Positions 32,578 to 40,114 of a stretch of 64,000 bases of DNA are shown piece by piece. The notes under the pieces are model-generated. The model saw only the letters and a program-made list of their open reading frames with translations. It was not told where the DNA came from and ran no database searches. The translations under genes were made by a program, and so were the position numbers. Each line of letters starts with the position of its first letter. The first letter of the stretch is position 1. Origin of the DNA: Streptomyces sp. CA-278952 (GTDB taxonomy: Bacteria; Actinomycetota; Actinomycetes; Streptomycetales; Streptomycetaceae); contig NZ_CP112880.1 of NCBI RefSeq assembly GCF_028747205.1, positions 4,030,001 to 4,094,000 of the forward strand, written 5' to 3'.

Positions 32578-33620
32578 GCCGTCTCCTCCATGTGGTGCGC
32601 GGGCGCGCTGTGCTGTGCCGGTGTCCGGGGCGATGACCGCGCCGGGGCGTGCTTGGCGGCGTACGCCGCTGCCGCGTCCCGGACCCAGGCGCCCTCCTCG
32701 TGGGCCCTGCGCCGCTGGGTGATCCGCTGTTCGTTGCAGGGGCCGTTGCCCTTGAGGACCGCGTGGAACTCGGCCCAGTCGATCGCGCCGAACTCGTGCC
32801 GGCCGAGCTCGTCGTTCCACCGGATGTCGGGGTCGGGGAGCTCCAGGCCCAGCGCTTCGGCCTGGGGAACGCAGATGTCCACGAAGCGCCGGCGCAGCTC
32901 GTCGTTGGAGTGCCGCTTGATCTTCCAGGCCATGGACTGCTCGGAGTGCGACGAGGCGTCGTCGGGCGGGCCGAACATCATCAAGGAGGGCCACCACCAG
33001 CGATTCACCGCGTCCTGGGCCATGGCGTGCTGGGCCTCGGTGCCGCGGCTGAGGGCGAGGAGCAGCTCGTACCCCTGGCGCTGGTGGAAGGACTCCTCCT
33101 TGCAGATGCGGACCATCGCGCGGGCGTAGGGGCCGTAGGAGCAGCGGCAGAGCGGCACCTGGTTGGTGATCGCCGCCCCGTCCACCAGCCAGCCGATGGC
33201 CCCGACGTCGGCCCAGGTCAGCGTGGGGTAGTTGAAGATCGACGAATAGCGCTGTCGGCCCGCGTGGAGCTTGTCGAGCAGCTCCTCGCGGCCGGTGCCC
33301 AGGGTCTCGGCGGCGCTGTAGAGATACAGGCCGTGGCCCGCCTCGTCCTGCACTTTGGCCATGAGGATCGCCTTGCGGCGCAGCGAGGGCGCCCGGGTGA
33401 TCCAGTTGGCCTCGGGCTGCATGCCGATGATCTCCGAGTGGGCGTGCTGGGCCATCTGGCGCACCAGCGTCGCCCGGTAGGCGTCGGGCATCCAGTCGCG
33501 CGGCTCGATCCGCTCGTCCGCTGCCACGGCCGCGTCGAAAGCCGCGATGCGGTCCGCGTCCACCGCATCCTCCGCGCCGATCGTCTTCTGCGTCCTCTGG
33601 TCCGCAGTCACTGCCGCCAT
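32574..33620 (-). CDS. paaA: Phenylacetyl-CoA epoxidase catalytic subunit PaaA
   Basis: 348 residues from ATG 33620 with GGGAG upstream. Diiron ligands in the ferritin fold are visible: [21 protein letters not shown] (E..H) and [16 protein letters not shown] (E..H). PaaA inserts one oxygen atom from O2 into the phenylacetyl-CoA ring, giving the 1,2-epoxide. It is the first gene of paaABCDE, and the PaaR-like operator lies 17-30 bases before its start. Downstream pathway genes (paaK, paaG, paaZ, paaFHJ) are not in the window. Confidence 0.96.
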   Translation of the reverse strand: MAAVTADQRTQKTIGAEDAVDADRIAAFDAAVAADERIEPRDWMPDAYRATLVRQMAQHAHSEIIGMQPEANWITRAPSLRRKAILMAKVQDEAGHGLYLYSAAETLGTGREELLDKLHAGRQRYSSIFNYPTLTWADVGAIGWLVDGAAITNQVPLCRCSYGPYARAMVRICKEESFHQRQGYELLLALSRGTEAQHAMAQDAVNRWWWPSLMMFGPPDDASSHSEQSMAWKIKRHSNDELRRRFVDICVPQAEALGLELPDPDIRWNDELGRHEFGAIDWAEFHAVLKGNGPCNEQRITQRRRAHEEGAWVRDAAAAYAAKHAPARSSPRTPAQHSAPAHHMEETA

Positions 33621-33636
33621 CCCGGGCTCCCTACCG

Positions 33637-33650
33637 ACCGATCGTTCGGT
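33637..33650 (-). promoter_or_regulatory. PaaR-like operator, site 1 (paaA promoter)
   Basis: ACCGATCGTTCGGT has the form ACCG-NN-CG-NN-CGGT. It lies within a longer palindrome (33633-33650) immediately before the paaA start and also upstream of the divergent DUF5819 gene. Confidence 0.7.
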
Positions 33651-33735
33651 TCCTTGACTTCAATGGTGAGTCGGAGGCCCGTAGGGTGTCAACCCTGTGG
33701 ATAACTGAGTGGTGATCGACGGTGATCGGGGCGGG

Positions 33736-34602
33736 ATGGATTCGGACCACGACAGGAGCTCTGCGGGCGGGGGGAAGGACGTCTGGCCGCAGGCGTTGAA
33801 CCGGCCGGCGGAAGCGCAGGACGCCCTCGAAGCCATACCGCCGTCGCCCCCGCCGACCCCACCTTCGCCTTCGGCGCCGGTCCCGGGTCCTGTGCCCGTA
33901 CCTGTGCAGGGTCCTTCGGCCACCGGCCGGGGCATAGCCGGGCTCTCCGCTCCCTACCAGGTGGTCGCCGCTCTGGCGCTGTCCCTGATCGGGCTGCTCG
34001 CCTGCACGCAGGTGGCCATGGTGTTCCTGCACGTCGCCCCGTCCAACACGCTGTCCAAGCAGCACGGGAAGACGATCGACCAATGGATCTACCCGGAGTT
34101 CGAGCAGAACTGGAAGCTTTTCGCTCCCAACCCGCTCCAGCAGAACGTCGCCGTCCACGTGCGGGCCGAAGTGGTGGGGGCCGACGGCCGCCGTACGACC
34201 AGGTGGATGAACCTGACGTACGAGGACGGCGAGCAGATACGGGGCAACTTCTTCCCCAGCCACGTGGACCAGAACGAGCTCCGCCGGGGCTGGGACTTCT
34301 ACGTCAATTCCCATGACGGCGAGAACCGCCCCAACGGTCTGCGCGGGGACCTCTCCGAGCGCTACGTGCGGCGCATCACGATGCTGCGGCTGAGCGAGCG
34401 CGACTACGGCGGCGCGATCGAGCGCATCCAGCTCCGCTCCGCCACCAGCTCCATCGCCCCGCCCCCGTGGAGCAACGAGAAGATCAGCACCCGGCCGGTC
34501 TACCGCGTACTCCCCTGGTGGACCGTGACGCCGGACGATCTTCCCGAGCGTGCCGCGGACCAGGACCGGGACGAGGCGCGCGGTGTGGAGGAGAACCAGT
34601 GA
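33736..34602 (+). CDS. DUF5819 family membrane protein
   Basis: 288 residues from ATG 33736; a GTG at 33709 is an alternative. Residues 1-70 are Pro/Ala-rich. One transmembrane helix (about 80-105, VVAALALSLIGLLACTQVAMVF) is followed by an extracellular domain with QNWKLFAPNPLQQN and GNFFPSHVDQNELRRGWDFYV, which are family hallmarks. It has no catalytic motif. The stop overlaps the GTG of the HTTM gene (GTGA). DUF5819 and HTTM genes are commonly paired, so they probably form one membrane system of unknown role, unrelated to the paa genes on either side. Confidence 0.78.
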   Translation: MDSDHDRSSAGGGKDVWPQALNRPAEAQDALEAIPPSPPPTPPSPSAPVPGPVPVPVQGPSATGRGIAGLSAPYQVVAALALSLIGLLACTQVAMVFLHVAPSNTLSKQHGKTIDQWIYPEFEQNWKLFAPNPLQQNVAVHVRAEVVGADGRRTTRWMNLTYEDGEQIRGNFFPSHVDQNELRRGWDFYVNSHDGENRPNGLRGDLSERYVRRITMLRLSERDYGGAIERIQLRSATSSIAPPPWSNEKISTRPVYRVLPWWTVTPDDLPERAADQDRDEARGVEENQ

Positions 34603-36068
34603 CCATCCCCTCGCCCTCCGGCCCACAGAACACCGGCCCGCGGAACTCCATCTCCCAGAACACCATCTCCCAGAACACCGGCCCTCAGAACACCGGCCCT
34701 CAGAACGTGGGCATGCAGCCTCCGGCTCCCCGCCCGGCCGTGCCCCCGTCCGGCGGCTTCGGCGGCTCCGGCGGTCCCGGCGGTGGCCCGGCCCGTGCCC
34801 TCCAGCGCGTCACCGCCTCGGCCCTCGGCCCGTACCAGAGCGCCGTCGTCCGGATCGGCTTCGCCGCCACCTACCTCTTCTTCCTGCTGCGCGAGCTGCC
34901 GAACCGCCATGAGCTGTACGGCCCGGACAGTCCGTGGCACTGGGACCTGGCCCGCCAGCTCACCAAGGGCAACGAGGCCTTCTCCGTCCTGATGTGGACA
35001 GACAACACGGTCTGGTTCGAGGCCGTGTACGCCCTCACGCTGCTGTCCGCTGCGGCCCTGCTGCTCGGGTGGCGGACGCGGACCATGTCCGTCCTCTTCA
35101 TGGTCGGCGTGCTCTCCGTGCAGAACCGCAGCATCTTCATGGGCGACGGCGGCGACAACGTCGTCCACCTCATGGCGATCTACCTGGTGCTGACGCGCTG
35201 CGCCCAGGTCTGGTCGCTGGACGCGCGGCGTGCGGCGCGCGACGCGCAGCGTGCCGCGGCGGGCTTGCCGCCCCCGCGGGACATCGTGGGCCCGGTGCTC
35301 TGGGTGCTCCTCGGCCACGTCCTCGTGGCGGCCACGTTCATGGGCGGACTCGGCGGCACCTGGTGGTTCCCCACCCTGCTGTGGACGATCTGGCTCTCCG
35401 CAGCCGCGTGGTGGGTCGTGAACCGCTACCTGCCGCACGGCGAGCCCCGCACCCTGCTCGATGTGCTGGCCAACCTCGCGCACAACGCCACGCTCGCCGT
35501 GATCATGGCCGAGGTCTGCCTGATCTACGCGACTGCCGGCTGGTACAAGATCCAGGGATCGCGCTGGCAGGACGGCACCGCGCTCTACTACCCGCTGAAC
35601 CTCGACTACTTCACCCCGTGGCCCGCCCTGTCGGACGTCCTGGGCGCCAGCGGGCTGATGGTGATGGTGCTGACGTACGGCACGGTCATCGTGCAGGTCG
35701 CCTTTCCGTTCACGCTGTTCAACCGGCGGGTCAAGAACGTCCTGCTGGTCGTGATGATCTGCGAGCACGCGGGGATCGCCCTGCTCCTGGGGCTGCCGTT
35801 CTTCTCCATGGCGATGATCGCGGCCGACGCCGTGTTCCTGCCCACGGCCTTCCTCATGTGGCTGGGAGCCCGCGCCACGATCGGCAGACGGCGGCTGCTC
35901 TCCGGGCTGCCCGGCCGGTCGCGCACACCGGGGGAGCCCGGGGAGCCCGGCGCCGCGTGCGGGCCCGCCGACCCACCCGAGGAGGCCGGGCCGGTGAAGG
36001 ACGGCGGGGGCGGTACGGAGGAGCCCCGGCGCCAGGGTGGCGGCGGGGGCCATACGCTCGTCGGGTGA
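34599..36068 (+). CDS. HTTM domain membrane protein (vitamin K carboxylase-like fold)
   Basis: 489 residues. The first 40 residues hold a repeat of QNTGPQNTG type, followed by a Gly/Pro linker. The HTTM region (about 75-440) has roughly eight or nine transmembrane helices and motifs such as NRSIFMGDGGDNVVHL and AGWYKIQGSRWQDGTALYY. HTTM is the membrane part of vitamin K-dependent gamma-carboxylases and also occurs alone. The C-terminal 60 residues are Gly/Pro-rich. Its GTG start overlaps the DUF5819 stop, and its TGA overlaps the next GTG, so the three genes are coupled. Confidence 0.85.
   Translation: MTIPSPSGPQNTGPRNSISQNTISQNTGPQNTGPQNVGMQPPAPRPAVPPSGGFGGSGGPGGGPARALQRVTASALGPYQSAVVRIGFAATYLFFLLRELPNRHELYGPDSPWHWDLARQLTKGNEAFSVLMWTDNTVWFEAVYALTLLSAAALLLGWRTRTMSVLFMVGVLSVQNRSIFMGDGGDNVVHLMAIYLVLTRCAQVWSLDARRAARDAQRAAAGLPPPRDIVGPVLWVLLGHVLVAATFMGGLGGTWWFPTLLWTIWLSAAAWWVVNRYLPHGEPRTLLDVLANLAHNATLAVIMAEVCLIYATAGWYKIQGSRWQDGTALYYPLNLDYFTPWPALSDVLGASGLMVMVLTYGTVIVQVAFPFTLFNRRVKNVLLVVMICEHAGIALLLGLPFFSMAMIAADAVFLPTAFLMWLGARATIGRRRLLSGLPGRSRTPGEPGEPGAACGPADPPEEAGPVKDGGGGTEEPRRQGGGGGHTLVG
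34626..34715 (+). repeat. 15-bp tandem repeat in the HTTM gene
   Basis: Six units of about 15 bases with core CAGAACACCGGCCCT, encoding repeats of Gln-Asn-Thr-Gly-Pro. Two adjacent units (34671 and 34686) are identical. It lies inside the coding region near its 5' end and may vary in copy number between strains. Confidence 0.85.
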
Positions 36069-36820
36069 GCAGCGAGACCGGCAGAACCCATGAGACCCCG
36101 ACATCGGCGGAACTCCGCCCTGCGGAACCCCGCCCGGCGGAAGGCTCCCCGGCGGGGCCTCTTCAGGAGGAACCCCTCCAGTACGACGACGGCTACGGCC
36201 AGCCGGTCGGTGTCGGGCCGCACCCGCTGCCCTGGCCCGAGGGCGAGCGCTACGACCCCGAGCTGCTGGCCCAGGGCGACCGGCGCAACGTCGGTGACGC
36301 GTACCGCTACTGGACGCGGGAGGCGATCGTCGCCGATCTCGATCTGCGGCGGCACGGCTTCCACGTCGCCGTGGAGAACTGGGGCCACGACTTCAACATC
36401 GGCTCGGTGGTGCGGACCGCCAACGCCTTCCTGGCCAAGGAGATCCACATCGTGGGCCGGCGGCGCTGGAACCGGCGCGGGGCCATGGTCACCGACCGCT
36501 ACCAGCATGTGCGCCACCACCCCGACACGGCGGACCTGACCGCGTGGGCGGCGGCCGAGGGGCTGCCGATCATCGGGATCGACAACCTCCCCGGCGCCGT
36601 ACCGCTGGAGCGCACCGAGCTGCCGCGCCGCTGCGTCCTGCTCTTCGGCCAGGAGGGGCCGGGCCTGACCGAGGAAGCGCGTGAGTACGCCTCCATGGTG
36701 TGCTCGATCGCGCAATTCGGCTCGACCCGGTCCATCAACGCCGGCGCTGCCGCGGCCATCGCGATGCACGCGTGGGTGCAGCGCCACGCCGATGTCCCGG
36801 ACCCGCGAGAGACCCTCTGA
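36065..36820 (+). CDS. SpoU/TrmH family RNA 2'-O-methyltransferase
   Basis: 251 residues from GTG 36065, overlapping the HTTM stop (GTGA). The first 55 residues are low-complexity. The SPOUT knot motifs are present: NIGSVVRTANAFLAKEI (motif 1), LLFGQEGPGLTEE (motif 2) and SRSINAGAAAAIAMHAW-like QFGSTRSINAGAAAAIAM (motif 3). It methylates a ribose in tRNA or rRNA with SAM. Only translational coupling links it to the two membrane proteins. Its stop codon abuts the paaN stop with no spacer. Confidence 0.9.
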   Translation: MSSETGRTHETPTSAELRPAEPRPAEGSPAGPLQEEPLQYDDGYGQPVGVGPHPLPWPEGERYDPELLAQGDRRNVGDAYRYWTREAIVADLDLRRHGFHVAVENWGHDFNIGSVVRTANAFLAKEIHIVGRRRWNRRGAMVTDRYQHVRHHPDTADLTAWAAAEGLPIIGIDNLPGAVPLERTELPRRCVLLFGQEGPGLTEEAREYASMVCSIAQFGSTRSINAGAAAAIAMHAWVQRHADVPDPRETL

Positions 36821-38521
36821 TCACGCCTGGCGGCGCACCTCCACCACGCGGAAGCGGTTGGCGACGAAGGCTCCGTCGCAGAGCGCCGCGTTCGCGGCGG
36901 GGTTGCCCCCGGAGCCGTGGAAGTCGGAGAAGGCCGCGGTCTGGTTGACGTAGACCCCACCGGTCAGGTTCAGCGAGAGCTGGGCGGACTCGTCCAGGCA
37001 GACCTCCTCGACGGCACGCTCCACCTCGGGGGACGTGGTGTAGGCGCCGACCGTCATCGCCCCCTTGTCGCGGATCGTCCGGCGGAGCAGCTCCACGGCG
37101 GCGGACGTCGAGTCGACGGCGACGGCGAAGGACACCGGCCCGAAGCACTCCGAGAGGTAGGCCGCGCCGTCGTCGGTCTTGGTGCCGTCGAGCTTCACGA
37201 GCACCGGCGTGCGGACGACCGCGTCGGGGAACTCGGCGTTCGCGACCGTACGCGAGGGAAGGGCCACCTCGCCCAGCTCACCGGCCGCCTCCACCCGGGC
37301 CCTGACGTCCGGGTTGACCAGCGCGCCGAGCAGGGCGGACGCGCGGGCGTCGTCGCCGAGCAGTCCGGTGACGGCGGCCGCGATGTCGGCGACCACGTCG
37401 TCGTAGGACTTGGCGCCGTCGTCGGTGGCGATGCCGTCCCGGGGAATCAGCAGGTTCTGCGGGGCGGTGCACATCTGACCGCTGTACAGCGAGAGCGAGA
37501 ACGCCAGGTTGGCGAGCATGCCCCGGTAGTCGTCGGTGGAGTCGAGCACGATCGTGTTGACGCCGGCCTTCTCCGTGTAGACCTGGGCCTGGCGGGCGTT
37601 CTCCTCCAGCCAGTCGCCGAAGGCGGTGGAGCCGGTGTAGTCGATGATCCGGATCTCGGAGCGGACCGCGAGGGTCTTGGCGATGCCCTCGCCGGGCCGC
37701 TCGGCGGCCAGCGCGACCAGATTCGGGTCGAAGCCCGCCTCGGTCAGCACCTCGCGGGCGATGGACACCGTGAGGGCCAGCGGAAGCACGGCGCGCGGGT
37801 GCGGCTTGACCAGCACCGGGTTGCCGGTGGCGAGGGAGGCGAAGAGGCCGGGATAGCCGTTCCACGTGGGGAAGGTGTTGCAGCCGATGACCAGCGCGAT
37901 GCCGCGGCCGGACGTGATGAACGACTTGTGCAGCTTCAGCGGATCGCGCTTGCCCTGTGGCTTGGACCAGTCGGCGGTCTCCGGGGTGCGGACCTGCTCC
38001 CGGTAGGCGTACGCGACGGCCTCCAGGCCGCGGTCCTGGGCGTGCGGGCCGCCCGCCTGGAACGCCATCATGAAGGCCTGGCCGCTCGTGTGCATCACGG
38101 CGTGGGCCAGCTCGTGGGTGCGGGCGCTGATCCGGGAAAGGATCTCCAGACAGACCAGGGCCCGGATCTCCGGTCCCGCCGCCCGCCAGGCACCCGTGCC
38201 GGCCTTCATCGCCGGAAGCAGGACGTCCAGGTCGGCGTGCGGATACTCGACGCCGAGCTCCGGCCCGTACGGAGAGACCTCGCCGCCGGTCCAGCCGTCC
38301 GTGCCCGGCTGCCCCAGGTCGAGACGGGTGTTCAGGACGGCGTCGAAGGCGGCCTTGCCCTCGGCCGCGCCGAGACTGCCCGCGGCGCCGCCCTCCCCGT
38401 AGGCCTTCGGGTGCTCGGGGTGCGGCGACCAGTACGCGCGGGTACTGATCGCGTCGAGGGCCTGGTCGAGCGTGGGCCGGTGGGTCTCGGACAGCTGCTG
38501 GGGGGTGAGCGCGGCGGCCAT
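36821..38521 (-). CDS. paaN: PaaN-type aldehyde dehydrogenase-like protein
   Basis: 566 residues from ATG 38521; GAGGAG is upstream and an ATG 18 bases earlier is less likely. The aldehyde dehydrogenase fold is clear: ALVIGCNTFPTWNGYPGLFASLATGNPVLVKPHPRAVLP, ERPGEGIAKTLAVRSEIRIIDYTGSTAFG and LYSGQMCTAPQNLLI, with the likely nucleophile Cys in the last motif. It is a PaaN without a MaoC-like hydratase half, so it matches the stand-alone PaaN subfamily (TIGR02288 type, from memory) rather than PaaZ. Its exact substrate is unclear. Divergent from the TetR gene, it shares PaaR-like site 2. Confidence 0.85.
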   Translation of the reverse strand: MAAALTPQQLSETHRPTLDQALDAISTRAYWSPHPEHPKAYGEGGAAGSLGAAEGKAAFDAVLNTRLDLGQPGTDGWTGGEVSPYGPELGVEYPHADLDVLLPAMKAGTGAWRAAGPEIRALVCLEILSRISARTHELAHAVMHTSGQAFMMAFQAGGPHAQDRGLEAVAYAYREQVRTPETADWSKPQGKRDPLKLHKSFITSGRGIALVIGCNTFPTWNGYPGLFASLATGNPVLVKPHPRAVLPLALTVSIAREVLTEAGFDPNLVALAAERPGEGIAKTLAVRSEIRIIDYTGSTAFGDWLEENARQAQVYTEKAGVNTIVLDSTDDYRGMLANLAFSLSLYSGQMCTAPQNLLIPRDGIATDDGAKSYDDVVADIAAAVTGLLGDDARASALLGALVNPDVRARVEAAGELGEVALPSRTVANAEFPDAVVRTPVLVKLDGTKTDDGAAYLSECFGPVSFAVAVDSTSAAVELLRRTIRDKGAMTVGAYTTSPEVERAVEEVCLDESAQLSLNLTGGVYVNQTAAFSDFHGSGGNPAANAALCDGAFVANRFRVVEVRRQA

Positions 38522-38575
38522 GGCGGACCAACTCCTCATCGAGCCGGGCGGGGAGGTACGGACGGAGTTAGAGTA

Positions 38576-38589
38576 ACCGAACGATCGGT
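38576..38589. promoter_or_regulatory. PaaR-like operator, site 2 (paaN/tetR intergenic)
   Basis: ACCGAACGATCGGT fits ACCG-NN-CG-NN-CGGT exactly. It lies between the divergent paaN and tetR genes, 55 bases before the former and 88 before the latter. A perfect DnaA-box TGTGGACAA (38614-38622) lies close by. Confidence 0.75.
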
Positions 38590-38677
38590 CGGGACAAGGG
38601 GCCCCGGGGAACCTGTGGACAACTTCGACGCTCCCCGCCTGTGCGGGGCTGATACCTCATGGGGGAGGATCGCGGAC

Positions 38678-39274
38678 ATGACCACGGCCAAGCGGGACAC
38701 GTACACACCGGAGACCCTGCTCACCGTCGCCGTCCGTGTCTTCAACGAGCGCGGCTACGACGGCACCTCCATGGAGCACCTCTCCCGGGCGGCGGGCATC
38801 TCGAAATCCTCCATCTACCACCATGTGGCGGGCAAGGAGGAGCTGCTGCGCCGGGCCGTGAGCCGGGCGCTCGACGGGCTCTTCGACATCCTCGACGAGC
38901 CGGGGGCGCAGCGCGGGCGCGCGGTCGAGCGGGTCGAGTACGTCACGCGCCGGACGGTCGACCTGCTGATGGCCGAGGTCCCCTACGTCACCCTGCTGCT
39001 GCGCGTGCGCGGCAACACGAAGACGGAGCGCTGGGCGCTGGAGCGGCGTCGCGAGTTCGACCAGCGGGTGTCGGAGCTGCTCCAGGCGGCGGTCGCCGAG
39101 GGCGACCTCCGGGCGGACGTGGACATACGGCTGGCGACCCGGCTGCTGTTCGGCATGGTCAACTCGCTGGTCGAGTGGTACCGGCCGCAGCCGGGCGGTT
39201 TCCCGGGGGAGGAGCAGCTCGCGGACACCATCGTCCAGCTGGCCTTCGAGGGGCTGCGGGCGAACGGCAGCTGA
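38678..39274 (+). CDS. TetR family regulator, likely PaaR
   Basis: 198 residues from ATG 38678 behind GGGGGAGG. The helix-turn-helix (about 12-50) reads TLLTVAVRVFNERGYDGTSMEHLSRAAGISKSSIYHHVAGKEELLRRAV, a standard TetR pattern. The ligand domain has no obvious metal site. The gene is divergent from paaN, and ACCGNNCGNNCGGT-type sites occur in its own promoter and before paaA. It is therefore the probable phenylacetyl-CoA-responsive repressor of the paa genes. Converges on the Lrp gene with 15 bases between the stops. Confidence 0.82.
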   Translation: MTTAKRDTYTPETLLTVAVRVFNERGYDGTSMEHLSRAAGISKSSIYHHVAGKEELLRRAVSRALDGLFDILDEPGAQRGRAVERVEYVTRRTVDLLMAEVPYVTLLLRVRGNTKTERWALERRREFDQRVSELLQAAVAEGDLRADVDIRLATRLLFGMVNSLVEWYRPQPGGFPGEEQLADTIVQLAFEGLRANGS

Positions 39275-39289
39275 GCCCGCCCGTCGCGG

Positions 39290-39892
39290 TCAGGCGAGCT
39301 CGGCCGGCCGGTCCGGGCGCGGACCGAGGTCCGTCTCCTCGAACACCAGCAGGGTGCGCGTCGAGAGCACCTCGGGTATGGACTGGATCCGGGTGAGGAC
39401 CAGCTCCCGCAGCGCCCGGTTGTCCGGCGTGTGCACCAGGAGCAGTACGTCGAAGTCGCCGCTGACCAGGGCGATGTGCGTGGCCCCCGGCAGCGCCTGA
39501 AGCTGCTCGCGCACGGTGCGCCAGGAGTTCTGCACGATCTTGAGCGTGATGTACGCGGACGCCCCCTGGCCCGCCCGCTCGTGGTCGACCCGCGCGCCGA
39601 AACCGCGGATCACGCCGTCCTCGACGAGCCGGTTGATCCGGGCGTAGGCGTTGGCGCGCGAGACGTGGACCCGCTCGGCCACGGAACGTATCGACGCGCG
39701 CCCGTCCGTCTGGAGGATGCGCAGGATGTCGCGGTCGATGGCGTCCAGCGGCCGCGCGGGCGGAACCGGGGGCTCCCCCGCCGGGCCGGCAGGTGCGGTC
39801 GTCGGGACGGCCGCGGATGCGGCCTGCGGTACGACGGCGGGCGCGGTCCGGCGCGGCTCCTCGCCCCTGTCGGCCATTTGTTCAGCTGCCAT
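39290..39892 (-). CDS. Lrp/AsnC family regulator (BkdR-like)
   Basis: 200 residues from ATG 39892; ATG 39877 is an alternative. The first 45 residues are Pro/Ala-rich, longer than usual. A helix-turn-helix (about 55-105) reads LDAIDRDILRILQTDGRASIRSVAERVHVSRANAYARINRL. The RAM-type ligand domain has GASAYITLKI and HIALVSGDFDVLLLVH. Divergent from the bkd E1-alpha gene, so it is the likely regulator of branched-chain 2-oxoacid dehydrogenase expression, as BkdR is in Pseudomonas. Confidence 0.88.
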   Translation of the reverse strand: MAAEQMADRGEEPRRTAPAVVPQAASAAVPTTAPAGPAGEPPVPPARPLDAIDRDILRILQTDGRASIRSVAERVHVSRANAYARINRLVEDGVIRGFGARVDHERAGQGASAYITLKIVQNSWRTVREQLQALPGATHIALVSGDFDVLLLVHTPDNRALRELVLTRIQSIPEVLSTRTLLVFEETDLGPRPDRPAELA

Positions 39893-39909
39893 CTGCCCGC
39901 GCCTCCCTG

Positions 39910-39958
39910 TTGTGGACGACCTGTACCTATCCCAGGCTGTGGAGAACCGTTTGTCCAC
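39910..39958. promoter_or_regulatory. DnaA-box-like group in the bkd promoter
   Basis: TGTGGACGA (39910-39918), TGTGGAGAA (39937-39945) and the exact TTGTCCACA (39950-39958). The first two each differ from the consensus in one base. They are in the divergent promoter between the Lrp gene and the bkd operon. Confidence 0.4.
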
Positions 39959-39993
39959 AGGCTGGCGGTGCCTGTAGCCAAAATGCCCCCACG

Positions 39994-40007
39994 ACCGAAC
40001 AATCGGT
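39994..40007 (+). promoter_or_regulatory. PaaR-like operator, site 3 (bkd promoter)
   Basis: ACCGAACAATCGGT matches site 2 at 13 of 14 bases; only the central G changes to A. It lies about 108 bases before the bkd E1-alpha start, suggesting shared control with the paa genes. No footprint is available. Confidence 0.5.
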
Positions 40008-40114
40008 AGGTGAGGCACACCACATCTGCGCCTCGCCCAACGCTTGATGTCTCGCTCCCTGTCGACCCACGATCGACCACCCCCGATCTCCCTCGATGCC
40101 AGGAGGTGCTTCTC

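Noticed and set aside
33696..33704. Single DnaA box before the DUF5819 gene
   Set aside because: A lone TGTGGATAA can arise by chance; kept only as part of the recurrent-box observation.
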